From positions 1,437,501 through 1,501,500 of the forward strand of contig CADCSX010000005.1 of NCBI GenBank assembly GCA_902805475.1: a DNA stretch of 64,000 nucleotides. The letters run 5' to 3'. Origin of the DNA: Entonaema liquescens (lineage: Eukaryota > Ascomycota > Sordariomycetes > Xylariales > Xylariaceae). Shown here piece by piece: positions 35,801 to 49,400 of this stretch (within the stretch, counting starts at the first letter, position 1; the number at the start of each line of letters is the position of its first letter). Position numbers and translations under genes: made by a program. Under the pieces are notes generated by a model that worked only from the letters and a program-made list of their open reading frames with translations, was not told the DNA's origin and did not search any database.

Positions 35801-37612
35801 TGTGACAGGACTATGTATGTTACTGGCGTAAGTGATACAGGTTTCACCCTTCCGTCAAGATCTTAGGGCCAGTGAGACATATCAAAGAAACCTCAGCCCA
35901 CAAGCCTGGGGTACGAGTTCGTATTGACAGAGACGAACGCAACGACGCGCGTATATACTATTCACAATGGGGTTTGACTCGTATCACCAGCCTTCCCACT
36001 TCGTCACGCAAATTCTCTTCGTCAACCCCCTTGACCTTGAAGGAAGCCCCACTACGCGACGTCTTTTCCTAGGCTGGAGAGCTGGCGCAGTAACCTAGCG
36101 TGGAGTTGGATCTCAAAACCTAAATGCGATCACCCGATATTGAGTATGCTAGTGATGCTAGTGACTTTAGTCTAGTTAGCGAAGTGGATATTGTCGTTGT
36201 CGAGGGAAGGGTGAGTTGAAATCCGCCGGAATTGGGAGAAGCGCCTTAGAAGCACTCACCTACTTTTCCAAATCATACCCCTGAGGGGACCTAAGAGTGG
36301 ACTTGAGCGGTGTCAACTAACTACCTACCTACCTAAGTAGTTAATAGGAATGCAAAGGTTCGTTTGTCGTGACCCCATAGTATTTCTACATAATCCTAAA
36401 GCCAAAAAAAAAAGAATCATCGTGACCGATCTACTGCGTAACGTCCAACGAGGAAGAATGCAAACTGTTGGATCCCTGAAAGTCGGTTATCTTGGAATTC
36501 CCAACGGGGTAATAATAGGTACCCAATTATAATCTAGTACTCGATGGTACAAGTGCCGGGCATGAATACGAAGAGTACCTAAGGTTCTCTGCAGTAGCGT
36601 ACCAGCCTGTCAAAGATGGGCGCGGCATTAGGAAATTGACAGTACATAGTAATATTTCCTATGACTCGCGACGGTTACGAGGTGGACCCGAGTTCAATCT
36701 TGGCAGAATCGATATCTGACAACGCAGAGATCTGCTAGGAACAGTATGGATTAGTAGAGATTAGTTGTTAGTTTGGGGGAAGGGGGGAACTAATTAAGAG
36801 TAACTAGTACGAATAAAGTATATTATAATCGACATTGGGTAGGCTATTTGCATGGGGCTGCATGGTTGTAAATAAGCATTCCGGAGGACATGCCCGCCAC
36901 ATCACCCGGCATTGCGGCGGAACATACGGAAGGATTAGAAAAATAGTGAGCCACCGATGCGCAACAACGGATTATCGGATTAAAGCTAGTAGCCGGCGGC
37001 ATCTTAGATTCGTAACTACTTAACATACACTAAACTACCTTTGTAGAATATAAACGTACGTGCGCGGCGCAGTGCAGAAGAAAATACTTATACCCCCGGC
37101 CGGGAAGGCCGAAGTATTATGTGGAAAACCGCGGAAAATCACAAGCGTTATTGGCAAGATCGAATTGGGCGGGGAAGAAAAAAAAGGGAGATTCGGGGGC
37201 TATTTTTTTTTTTTTTTTAGTTGGTGGGTAGGATTGTGTAAGATCAGACCACGGGAATATCGGGATGTATATGTACGTTATGTACGTATTATGTAAATAA
37301 GACGGCGACCTGGGACGAAATCTTGGATTGCCAGGTGGCTTAAATTGTATTGGCAGATTGTCAGATTGGGTTGGAGAAAGCCCAAGAATGGGGGTTAAAG
37401 GGGATACTGTAATCGTGTACCGATACCTGGCAATGCAAGATGGAGAGTGGGGTTGATCTGGGATCTGGAAAGGATCTCGATTGGTAGAAAATGGATGACC
37501 TGCTAAGCCACGTGGTGGCAAAGTACCAGTACTTATTATACTTATTCATCAGGTACCGTTTTATAAGTTAACTGCTATAGGTCAACTTGCTATAAGAATA
37601 GAGTTAGGTATC

Positions 37613-37646
37613 TATGCGGTATGCGGTATGCGGTATGCGGTATGCG
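37613..37646. repeat. 7-bp tandem repeat (TATGCGG)
   Basis: Four exact copies of a 7-bp unit plus a partial fifth, in non-coding DNA. Confidence 0.9.
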
Positions 37647-39877
37647 ATATTGAAAGCCCAGACAAAGCTACATGTATTATAGGTAAGGTAGGTAGATAGT
37701 ATATCTCATCTCATTATGCACCTACACTTATGTAGTTACCTTTCAACTAACCTCTACCGTGCAGTAGGCAGCGAGTAACAAAGACCTCGTGACTTGCCTG
37801 CCTACCATAGAATCACTAAAGATGGTAATGAACAAACACATTATTATAAAGATTAACATATAAGTCCCGTCTTGCATGACTTGAGAAGGAAGCAAGGGAA
37901 GTTCGAGGCGAGCCGAACAGTATACGTACACCCTACAGGTTCTAAACGCCCTGTCTATCGTTAAAAGTTTGTATAATGATACTCGGGGCGTATAAGCCTA
38001 GCGGGCTGGTTGACAGCAATATCCAGTTCGACGCCTTAAAGTTAGCTCAAAGCCCCCCGGGGTCGTGTCATGTTCAATATAGGTTAAGATCGTCACCGGC
38101 TGATCTGAGAATGAATCAAGGATCGAGCCATGTCTTAGATTTGTACAAGGCGAGATGTGTGAGCGGCTTACAAAAAGACAGGGTAATTTAAACACATTCA
38201 AGTACGCATCTAAAAAGAGACACCATGCAGCATTCGTCGTTAGGTACCTAATGTATAGACTTTAGTATGCTAGGTACCTACTTACCTAGGTAGGTAGGTA
38301 CTTGGGAAAACCAAGAGTGTATAGTCAGGATAGAGTATAGTAAGAAATAAGAGACGGGGGCGAAATGTATAATACTGTATAATACTGCTTGCGCCATCTC
38401 AATAGATGCTCTACAACTTGTAAGCAGATATGTACATGAGGGATACTAGTAGGGACGGGATGAATTATGCATACATACATACCTCCTGTTGATCAGTCGA
38501 CTACTAAACTTAATCTCAAGATAGACGCTGACATATCTGCATCTGGCATCCCGCAAGTCATGATTCAACCCTAAACTTTCTCCGCGGACCATCCGTTAAA
38601 AGACTAATAAGCTTAGTCCAACTACCTTAAAGACATGGGACGAATCTTTACGGGTGACATTAAACAGGTCCTAGACGAAAGATAACACGCCTGAGTTCTA
38701 GGTTGCCTGGGCGGACTCCCTAACAGAAACTAAACCCTGCTATTCGGCTGGGAAGATAGATAGATCTAAGACCGAACCAGCCTATGGAACAACGTCGAGA
38801 TAAGAATAGCCACGTGAAAGTAGCCAGGCTTCGGTGAAGTTTAATTATCTATGAACAACGATAGTTATAGAAAGATAATAAGGAGCTACGTAACGCTGAT
38901 TCATTCGTAACTTGAGACCACTCAGCTTTCGGTCTATTCGATAACTTGTACGTGTCGCTTATCCCTAATGGGGAGAAAGAGGCAACAAATTGTATACCGT
39001 AAAGTTTAGGTACATAAGAACTGTGAAAGAGATCGCATACCGCTTGCAGCTCCTAGCCGATCTCGAAATGTAACCCCTGCGACCATAGAAGCACAAGAAG
39101 TAATCCGTGCCAACGCCTTCTTGTGCGCCCTCTGCCCCAGCCATGTATTATGTAGAGGGACTAGACCAATCCCGACGTTACATGAGACCTATTTTGAGAT
39201 GGGTGACATGAAGTGCGGCTTAACACACGGGGAGAAAAATATTGGAGGGTGTGCCATGCGACCTGCCGTCCACCGGCTAGAAGAGCGAGTAACTTCGTCC
39301 TAGTAGCTTAGTGGAATGTACCTAACCTATCCTAACCTATCCCGCTCCTAGGACTACCTCACGCCAATGATGAGGAAGACCTGAGTGGAACAGGATACTA
39401 TGACTAGAGACATGTACAGGTAGAGATGGTTCTCAGCTTGGAGATTTCGACAATACATACCCCGTCTTTCATTCCGGCCACGCCCCCTCCCCCTTCTTCT
39501 CACCCTTAGAGGCTACGATCCCCCGTCGGGATGTTTGACAGACAAGATCTGGCCTGGGGGAGCTTTGCAGATCCCGCCTGGCCTTGCATCGCGGCGAACC
39601 TGATTTCATGCAGCCCCTCTCTAGCGCATCCGGGGAACACATGTGCAACGGATAGGTACCTTACCTGTCTAGGGTTTTAAGGAAGGACGATGATGACCTG
39701 TCATCTCCGTTACTTTCTATCTACGGCTTTGTCAAAAAAAAAAAAAATAGCCAAGGTTTATTGCTTTCTTGCCACACACGTCCCTCCCCGTACGTTAGCA
39801 AAGTCCTATTCCGTCTTCGCGCATCCAATGCATTAGGCATCTAAGCGGGACGGAATGCAATCACCCTCACGTGCGTG

Positions 39878-39879
39878 CA

Positions 39880-39915
<36 letters not shown>

Positions 39916-39917
39916 TA
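39878..39917. repeat. CATA microsatellite ending in a TA run
   Basis: About eight tandem CATA units pass into an ATATATAT run. A TAGGTAGGTACCTACCTA palindrome follows within 10 nt. Confidence 0.9.
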
Positions 39918-40645
39918 ACGTAGGTAGGTACCTACCTATATCGCTGCCTGCATGCTAGCCTAGATATACTATGGCAAGCCGAAGGGAGGAAAAGGGGGGG
40001 TGTCTAGGCGTAGTGCGTCGAGGGCGATGACGTGCAGAGGGGACGACAGCGTCTCGTTGCAGCCACGTAGGGGAACGGTCGAGCATCCGGTAGTATTATA
40101 TATATGAGCCTCAGGCTGCACAACCTCTGTGCCTAGGCGCAGGCATCGCAGCTGCGAGCCAAGACTTATTCCTTTCGCTAGTGAAGTCCAGTCTTCGTTT
40201 TTCTTCTTCTTCCTGCCGTGACGCCCAGCTGCTGGTGGAATGGGGATGGGGATCATGAATGACTGGCTCGATATGCGAATTTGGGGGGGGGATTCTTTCG
40301 CGTTTTCGTCCCGATCCTGTAGGCAGGCTTGCGACACGATGGCCCACGAAAGAAGGCTTGACATCTTTTGTTTCTCTTTGGCTGGGCTACGCGGGGGTAG
40401 TGGTGGTGGTAGTGTATAGAGAGACACGTCGTGGAGATGGTTGGTCAACGATGTGAATAACACAGTGGAACTGTGAAGCAAATCTGCCTTAACAGAGCAC
40501 AATCCCGCATTCATACACAAGAACCTAATCTATGCAATTTTTACATTTCATTATTCTATATATATTATCATATAGTGGTGGCGCGTATACACTTATGTGA
40601 GTATCATCATGCTAGCCGCACACGTAGACACATTAGACAGAAAGC

Positions 40646-40665
40646 AAAAAAAAAAAAAAAAAAAA
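40646..40665. repeat. Poly-A tract, 20 nt
   Basis: An uninterrupted run of A flanked by ordinary intergenic DNA. Confidence 0.9.
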
Positions 40666-42029
40666 GACCCCGAGGTCTCAGATCCATGTCTCATAGGCCT
40701 ATCTAGCTTCAATACAGGGTTATTTGAGTTACTCCGGTGTTGGCAACTTTGATGGTTAAGATAAGTAAACCTAGAGGTGTTTTGATTAGGAACATGTAGT
40801 TATGAATTTCCACTGTCTTGTAGTCTTGGCTGAGTCTCCTGATATACGCATGTAGCGACATCGGTTTAACGGTTCGAAGCGCATGCTACCAATCTGACAG
40901 GTCATGTCGCACGACATCTGTGGAAAAGTCCCCTTCCCGCCGTATGGGTGCCGCGCCGGGCTTAGTAGAGCTACAATCGCTTAGAGCGCCTCATTCAGAT
41001 GCAAACGTAGATACGCAACTAAAGCTCCCTTTCGTGCCTCTTCTTAGAAACTAAGGTATTTCTACCTCTGCTTCATACTGTGTTAACGTGTACCACATAT
41101 AGCTATCTTAGTGCCTACCTACCTGCTAACTATAGGAAAAAAGGGAGATATTTGAAAGTGGTGCTATATACCGATAAGCGTATTAGAGCTAATATGCATG
41201 GCGGAATTAACTTGGCTATTGAACGTCGTCTTAACGACAGCACGCTAAATCACTAAGAAAATTTCCACGCGTGGTAATATTGATATCAAGTGTTATGTAT
41301 TAACGTCTATATTTATACCGGTATTCCAGTAGAAATCCTACTTGGAATGCTATCAACGAACTAAGTCATGACAAAGTCGTCATCGTGGTACGACAGAGAG
41401 GCTACCTAAGAGGTAGTAAACTCGTATCTCATCTGCCAGACCAGAAAGGGACTTGCGTCACTGTCTCCGAATATAAGGAGGGAAAATAGTCTCGCCTGTC
41501 TTGTCGAGATTTTTTTTCTTTTGGTTTACCCATGCCGTCTCTCGGCTCATTGTACTTGCGCTGCGCAGATGCTAAATGTAACCTCCCAAAATATGTAAAA
41601 CTCCATCAACCAGTCCCCATTTGCCTGGATTTCATAAACCCACCCAGAACGTCAAATTGAGAAACAGCCAGACGCCAAACGATGCCCTGACGTGACCTCC
41701 CGAGTTCCTTCGCCCAGATGAGGGTATATACAACGAAAGTGATAGCAGCAACAACAGAACTGAGTGAAAAGCGTAGTTCCGAATCGGGTATAGTAATCAA
41801 CACGTTATATGTTCCGGAGCAGGATACAAGTGCGATATTTGTTGATAGTTATATGGTGAATCTCGGAAGACCGAGAAAGTAGAATGTCGATGGGGTTTAT
41901 TGACTGGGTAATGTTCCAGAATCAAGACCGCACATCACCTTTGTCTTGCCTCTGGAAGGCTTAGAAAAAGGAGTGTTGTAGTGACCCCCCATCTTCAAAT
42001 TATTCGAATAGAAAACTCAGATCTCGGAT

Positions 42030-43446
42030 TTAAACACGTTCTTCCACGGTTTTTGGTCGAATGGAACGTTGTTCCATCTGGCGTTTCCTTTCGAGTTTGG
42101 CGTAATGGAGCCCACATGCGTTGCACAACGTTCTTGCACCATCCGGCCCTCGTCGCCATTCTGGAGTATCAATCCTGTTGCAGCTATGGCACCGACCGGG
42201 TGGTGCTGCGCGCTATAATAAAATGTCAGCAATTTTGAATATTAGGCTAGTTATAAAATTTGACGACTTACACCTCGCCGCTTCTTGACCTCGCTAAGTC
42301 CGTATGGTTGTTTCATACCATCGCCGTACATGCTTATATCGTCATCTCCTTCGTATGGCCCTTTGCCGCGACCTTCCCGGGCCTTTTCAGTTGCTAAACT
42401 ATGCTGTACTATTTCTCGGAGGTTTTCGAGTGAACGCTTAATGAACTCTACATTTCCGAGCATGCTTGAAACCTCCTGATCACTGGGTAGACGTTCCGGA
42501 ATGGGCTGTCCACCGTGTTGCTCTGAGGCAATCTTACTGTACGCCTCAGCGAAATTGCAGACCGTTCTTGACGTCCACACTAACTGCTGTATTCGTCAGC
42601 TACGACACAATCCAAAACTAATGGCGAAAAACTGACCTTGTTTAAACAATCCTGGTAACCCCACGACTCAAAGTGCCGATTTAGGGTAGCCGAATCATAA
42701 CGGTTTCGATGCATCCCATACTCTTCATCGCTATGAAGAGGTGGCCGTGGTTGATCGTAAGGTGGCAGAGAAGGACCGAGATGGTGTGGGGAAATTGGCG
42801 CTCCAGGTAGAGGGTATTGACCTGGAGGGTATGGAATCTGAGGCGGAGGGTTTGCGTGAGAATTCGATACAGGCTCTGAAGGCTTGGCAGGTTCACGCTG
42901 CTCTTGGAACGCATATGTTGAGCTTGGAGGACCAGGAGGGCCTGGCGGTGGCCCGATATCTGGGCGCTGAGGATACCGGTAGTCGTGTGGTGGCGGAACC
43001 GGTCGTGAATCTGGTGGCGGCTCAGATCTTAACGGAGGAGGAAGACTGTGAGCACTCGGTAAGGTTGTAGGAGTCGGCGAATAATGACTCGGTTTAGCCC
43101 CTGAGAAGACTTCTGATATAGAAGGAAGAGACTGCCGTTGGGCAGGTTCCGCCTCATTCGGCGTCCTCCTGCTCTCACCAGGCGAAATCATGCCAGGCAT
43201 CGGCGGTGGAGCTTGTTGATGATAAGTGGGCGGGTATGGAGGTTTGTGAGGATGGTACACCGGAGCTGGATTCATTAAAGCTGTGGCTGCCATCGTAGGC
43301 ACTTCGCGATGCCGGTCTGCTGGTTCTGGAAGTCGCTGGCTATACGTATCAAGTCTGCTAGCGGAGGGAAGACCACTGGTATGAAGATATTGATCAACTT
43401 GTGTTCGATGAAACAATGCCGAGCGCACTAGAGCGAGCGGCTCCAA
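42030..43446 (-). CDS. nsdD: GATA-type transcription factor, NsdD/SUB-1-like (5' end unresolved)
   Basis: The protein is a predicted nuclear DNA-binding regulator. Exons on the minus strand run from about 43446 to 42637, then 42586-42272 and 42212-42030, with introns of 50 and 59 nt. The long first part is Pro-rich and low in complexity (SLPSISEVFSG, many PPP runs). The middle is conserved and helical (DSATLNRHFESWGY, RTVCNFAEAYSKIASEQHG, ERLPSDQEVSSMLGNVEF). Next come the basic KKRRGRAAPPGR and a single zinc finger, C-X2-C-X18-C-X2-C, starting CHSCNRIDTPEWRRGPDG and ending CNACGLHYAKLERKRQ. The X18 spacing is type IVb, the class of Aspergillus NsdD and Neurospora SUB-1, which control sexual development; orthology is inferred from finger type and middle region. 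The frame is open upstream to a stop near 43470 without a convincing ATG. The first in-frame ATG is at 43293, so either that is the start or a 5' exon was missed. Confidence 0.88.
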
Positions 43447-44950
43447 ATAAGAACGGACCTTTGCCTAGTGCCAGATTCACCCGCTTCCATAGCGGGACTA
43501 CTACCAATGGCGGTGCCCAAATATCCAACTGGTCAGTTAGGACGGCTCATGCATCTAAGCTGTCCGGGGCACTCGCGGGTGCAAAGTAAAATATCCTAAT
43601 AAGGTTCCTACGGTTGAAGTTTCCGATGTCCTAAGAGAGCTGTGTGGATGCGAAACTAGGAATAGGACAAAGACGATTCGAGGTCGTTTCCGTGACACGA
43701 GTTGCCCAAGCTGAGGTGATCCGAATTCACAGCTGGTCTTGAAAGATGCTCTCTAGAACGTACGAATACACGGAGTAGCAGCGCAAGTATGCTCTCACTA
43801 TATCTATGGATCCCGTCTGGTTAGAGATGCTGAGGTGTGATACGAAATGTAGCGGGGCAGGAAGGGTGATGAGGATGGTGCATGTGTTTTCTCTGGGATG
43901 TTAAGACAGAAACGCCCTGAAATACGACACTAGATCGATTCACCACGAGTAATGGCGGCACGGATTTTGCCCTTAAGACATTCTTAGAAACAACTCTTAC
44001 CTTAGCCACTAAGTGGGTCTGGAATATAGCCCGAAGACGAGATGCTGCTGCTTTTGGTCTTCGGATACGTGTATCGCTGTGGACGTCTCGCTAATACCCC
44101 GTCTCAGATTCCCGAGTAGTTGATGTGTTTGTTTATGTGAAGGGGGTTTATCCTCCTCTTAGCTGATCTAAGCTATATTGGATGTCGTAGCAGGCCTCCC
44201 GGGATACGATATCTCGTGCAAAAAATAGAACAGATGGGGTGTAGTATCAGAGTATCCAGCAGGATTGAAGATGACGTCTATGGTAGGACGCGGCAAGCGA
44301 ACCAAGATTTCTAACTGTCGATATCTTCGGGGGTCACTTTAGACCTCGTGACATTCAAATGGGAAGGAAGAAGGAGGAAGGGAAGAAAAGGTTCGAAAGT
44401 AATGACGAAAACGTAGGCGACGTGTTGTAGGTATTAAGAAGAATTTAGAGAAATAAGCACAGCAGATTGGAGCGAGATGTATGCTACTCTAGTATGATGT
44501 ACCATACATAGATGGGCAAATAACCTATGCGTAATAAGGAACACCAAAATGTAGTGCACGTACATAACTTAGGACACCCCTGCCTACCCATTTACTAGGT
44601 ATGTATCATCTGTACGTGCATCAACTACGCAGGCCACAGTACGGAGACTTCGACCTTGGGTCGCTGGAAGTGGGGGAGACGGGGGGGCACGAAATATGTA
44701 GTCAGGACAAGGGTAAGAAAATCTCACAAAGTCAGGGCTTCGCAGCCAGTCAGTTGGTACGGCGGACCTTCGCTTCTATCAGAATCCTAGAGGTTAGGGA
44801 GCAGAGATTGCCTGAGATTCTGAGCCACACCCCTTCCCCACCTTCAACCACTGGATCTTCAGGATCACAGCCAGATCTCGCAGGCTCTTTTTTGAGGAGC
44901 GCCATGTCAACAGAGGTAGAGAGAGAGAGAGGGAGAGAGGCGTAGATGCA

Positions 44951-44990
44951 AACCTGGCAACCTGGAAACCTGGTAACCTAGTAACCTGGC
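44951..44990. repeat. 8-bp tandem array (AACCTGGN x5)
   Basis: Five consecutive 8-bp units share AACCT(G/A)G with a variable last base. They lie just after a GA-rich run in intergenic DNA. Confidence 0.85.
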
Positions 44991-46376
44991 AATCCTCGGG
45001 TAAGAAGGCACATGGTGGAAAAGAACAATACAACCACGCCTGAATGAGAGCAAGGTCCACGACCGCGGTGATATGGTCGGCTATGATGAGCTGGGAATAG
45101 GTAGATGACGATCTTTTGTTTCTCAAACTTACGGTAGCCCCAGTTGCATGGGACTTGTGGGCGAATCTGAACGCGAACGGATCGCTCCCGACGGCCCAAG
45201 TCTTAGGGACCAATACAATATAGGTATAGTACCTAGCTTGTGTAGGAATAGCGAGTCCCGAAACCTGTCAGGTCACGCCATTATCCTCACAGCGAAATAA
45301 GGTGGCACCACTTTTTGACAATCCAGGGCTGTTAGACGGTGAAGGATACAAGGCCCCCTTTGGTGGCGATGGGTCCGCATCGACTAGCATCTCTTAACAA
45401 CCCTTTGGCAGCTCAGATCGAAGATGAGATGGCGGTAGACCCTAGGGTGACCGGGGGTGTTCCGCAAAGGGAGTTGTTCCTGATTGGGGAAGAAGGGTAT
45501 GATTCGGTACGCCTAAGGAACCCGACCTTCATGACGATCTCTCGGTGACAATCCGCAATCCAAGAAGGATGCGGACGGCTTTTCAGATGAGCTATGCATC
45601 AACTAAGAGAAATATGATACCATAGTTATTTTGTGAGATGTGCATAGTTCGGGAATCTGATGACAACCTTGCTATATCATACATCTCTCATACATCTTTG
45701 GTTGCAGAAGTTCGAGTCGAACAACTTTGTTCTTGGGCGACGAAGGTGTCTGCGGGTATCCTATTGACCTAGCAGATACAAAAGTCTTAGAGGAAGCTGC
45801 AGGCGAGCATCATTGCTTGTTCGGCGAAGAAAAAAAAAATTGTAAGATTCGGAGACATGGGGTGGTGGACATGGGGATGGAAGATGGGGTTACGAAAGAG
45901 AGAACATGGCATGGCGAGCGAGCATGGCATGTGTTGCATGGGCTGAAGTTACCTATTATTACCATTATTACTACCTTTTCAGGCGTACAAGATATAGGTA
46001 CCTACGTATATACATCTGGTAGGTTAGGTACATGTACGTATATAGAGTAGGTAGATTAGGTACGTACAGGTATCTATACCCAGGTATGCATTAGTACATT
46101 GCAAGGTACATTGGCTGGTGTGGTACCTACCTGGTAGGGTAGATGGATACCCAGATGGATCTCATTGAAATACTGTGGGCCTTATGGGGCCGCTTTTTCG
46201 CATGGTTTAGCTGTCCACTGCAGCCGTCGAAATCTACCCTCTACTTTAGTCTGGTGGAGAAGGTTGACAGGAACCAGGTATGGCCGCTGCAAGATGCCGA
46301 AAGTGCATGTACACTCGGAGTACCGCTCGATCCTTTTGAGGCTACACCTGAACTCTTCTGGCATACGTGTATCTAG

Positions 46377-46400
46377 TATATACCTATATGTAGGTATATA
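46377..46400. repeat. Perfect inverted repeat, 10-bp arms
   Basis: TATATACCTA and TAGGTATATA are separated by 4 nt (TATG). This is a cruciform-capable intergenic palindrome. Confidence 0.85.
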
Positions 46401-49400
46401 TTAGCTATGCATGCATGCAAGTATTTAAGACGCACTCGAGTTTTTATATAGTTGTATGTGCATCCATAATGTACGCTTTTTTAACTTAGCCTGTCATGTG
46501 TTTCTTCATGCGTTTCTCGACGAATCTATTTTTTATTTCCATTCTATTACCGTTATCAATCATAATGGTCTCTTAGGTCATTACATGCATATAGGTACGC
46601 TGTAGTACGAACCCCGAAACGCTCGACACCGCGCGTTTAGAAAGGTTCTAAATTAAACACGCATTCATTTATTTCATATGGCATAACCCTACGTTCATAT
46701 TTCATACGAGGAAGCAGTCGAAATATAATGGATTAGAGCTCATAGAAGATCAAATGATGTCTACTGGGTAAAAGTAGAATACCATATCTTATAGTTTGCT
46801 AAGTACCTAAGGTAGTTATCTTTTAAAAATTCCCCAGTCTCATCCGGCTGAATGGAAATAGTTGCTTTATTACACAAGTACTTAGCCTTTCGAGAGTATT
46901 TTACAAGCGAGATACATCCAAGCCTTTCCAGCATCTAAGTGAAATCTTCAAGTGTTCATAAGAACCTATCCAAAGGAGCGTAATGCTAAAGACCACTACG
47001 TATAGGTGAGATCAAATTAGATCGGATCAGATAAATCGTAGATTGCGATAACGTCTTACGCGGTGGAAATAACTAAGGAAACTTGTATGTATTTGTATAC
47101 TCAAGCAATACTTCACATGTATTTGCCTTCCCGCTAAATCTTGCCTTTTCTTCTATTAGTCCTGAGACACAAAACGCATATTTGAGTACCTAGGTAGACA
47201 CATACATATGCAACCGTTAGGGTCGGGAATACATATCGGAAAATATGTCTAAATATATTGAATACGTACTTCCGGTAGCGCATACTAAAACTGCTCAGGT
47301 GCTTTACCTCGTCTAACAAAACCAACCCGATAATTGTATAATTCACTAAAGTCATTATAAGTATAACTACCTAAACTTTCTTCAACTTGATATCTAACCG
47401 CTGTACTTACCGACCATTCTGCAACACCTATGTCATAACCACGTATATCTCAACTTCTTAGCTCACTTCCTTTTCCATTCTTCTTTTCGTTGACTTTATG
47501 TGTTTATCAATCGACATTAGTGCTAATGACACAAATGTCATTTATTGCAAATATGTACATAACGATAGATGCCTTAGGAGGCATCTTTTCGGTACCTTTA
47601 CCAATCAGCCAATCCAAGATCACCATTTCATCCCGGGGTTTCGGTCAGATTTGGAGAACCATGTGGACGAATGGTTCGACTGCGGCTAGCGTGCAATTAA
47701 TCGATCAGGACTCACCCTCGGCTAGATTGCCTGCGCCCCCCCATGCTACTAAACAATTTTTCGGAGATCTCGCATCCAGATTGGCTTGTTTCGACAGATT
47801 AGCGACCGATACGCTGAAAGGTAACTTGGTGACTTGAACCACCCGGCTGGAATTCGTGACATTCTTTGACGATTGTTAAGAACACTTGGGTATGTATGAC
47901 ACATTTTATTGAGACGGCTCGGCTGTGCTTCTTTAGACGTGTCCCCCTATACGACCGTCGAGCACATTACCACGTAGACCGTTTTAATCCCGGAAAGTTG
48001 TGTTAAGCTGGAAAAGAGAACCAAAGAACACCTGGCTCCCCGAGGTTTTTAGTCTTGGTCTTGGGTGATCAATCGAGACCTATCATCATCATCAACACTT
48101 GTGACTTCTGGGCTCTCAAGAAAGCTATAGTTAACTAAAGCGTAGAAAACTTACCTTATTCATTACTAACCTACCTAAGTGTACTTCTCTTCGGATCAAG
48201 GTACCTGTTACCAAAATATCACTGGTCGATTATAGAATAAACCAACCAGATTTATTCTCCCGGATACTTACGACGCGCCACCCTACTTTGAGCATAATTC
48301 ATTATGCGAAATACGTGCAATGATTACGAGTTTCCGCATCACAATGCGTAATTTGCCGGCGTCGCACACAACTTCGATGGGTCCCAATTTATATGCTACC
48401 AGCACCAAATTGCTACGCGTATGATGACCCCCGGGCGGGCAAATCACATTCGCGTGTACAGTTTTCTTGTTAGGTTACGATCAGATTGCGGCAGGCTGCA
48501 GCAACTGATCTTACACGCAAAACTGCCGAACCACGAATGTGCAACGGCTAACTCTTCCCGGAATATATCTCACCGGAAAGACCTAGCCTCGCAGGGCGAA
48601 GATCCGATCTTCGTGACTATACACACGGGGTACAGCGCAGCCACCCAAACAATCTTTTAGCGTTGTATGTCGAAGGAATTCCCTTACCGGATTATGCTCA
48701 TCCAGTTCAAGTTGAGCGAAATACTATGGAGTAATACGACTCGACTGTGTTGTATCATCCTGCATCTCGGATTCTCCCCCTGAGGATATTTGCATAACTT
48801 GCAAACTCTTATCCTAGCTGGGTGCAAGGGGACAAAGCTTAGGTTAGAGAGCATCGATGGGTTTCGGTGCCCCAAGACGCCATGCGCCCCGATGGATTGC
48901 CATGATAGGTTCTGCTCAGCCTGGCCATTCTAGCGATATTGTACTCGTGAGTCAAACAATGGACGATCTTCAAAGGATCAGTCGACTGGTAGTTATTCTT
49001 GCGTCATAACACTGTGGGCGCCGACCTTAGTGTCTCGTTGTCTTTTTTTGGTGGGCGTGACGTTAAACTTATCAACACGAGGTTCGGACGCAATGGGAGA
49101 AGCACAGGGCACGAGTTTACGACTTAGTGTAACCCTCATGCTGGTAAGTCAACCATCCTGAGAGCGGGAACACGTAACAAGTCACAAATACCATCTTAAA
49201 ATAAAGAAGCTGATGCGATCTAGAAATTATCGGGTATATCTAAGGGAAAAACCAGATCGATGAATCGAGACCAGATTTTTGACCAGCACCGACAGGGAAC
49301 ACCCCTCTCCAGCTTACGCATGTGTTCCATGGCTTTTCCTACCTAAAGAAAAACGGCGTTATCGATGCAGTACAAATTTAGACTCTTATGTCAGCACCAT

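Larger units (their letters stand above)
32853..42029. other. 9-kb intergenic region, no recognisable gene
   Basis: Frames reach 183 codons (39969-40520, minus), but the longest lie in low-complexity DNA and show no domain. Features seen are TATGCGG tandem repeats (37613-37646), a CATA microsatellite (39878-39917), an A20 tract (40646-40665), TAGGTACCTA palindromes at 38241, 38271 and 39925, and T- or A-rich runs near 35500 and 37205. A 65-codon frame at 41803-41606 (minus) has one hydrophobic segment and lies just 3' of the GATA gene, but cannot be assigned. Confidence 0.5.

Noticed and set aside
37613..37646. Short tandem repeats considered as a CRISPR array
   Set aside because: The units are only 7 bp and directly adjacent, with no spacers, and the genome is fungal.
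39304..39318. TAGCTTAGTGG resembling a tRNA A box
   Set aside because: No B box or cloverleaf follows within 100 nt.
39969..40520. 183-codon minus-strand frame
   Set aside because: The product is low-complexity (PPPLPPRSP, KKKK) from CT-rich DNA, with no motif and no convincing start or splice context.
41606..41803. 65-codon minus-strand frame with one hydrophobic segment 3' of the GATA gene
   Set aside because: It starts on a non-ATG codon, has no recognisable family and probably lies in the 3' UTR.
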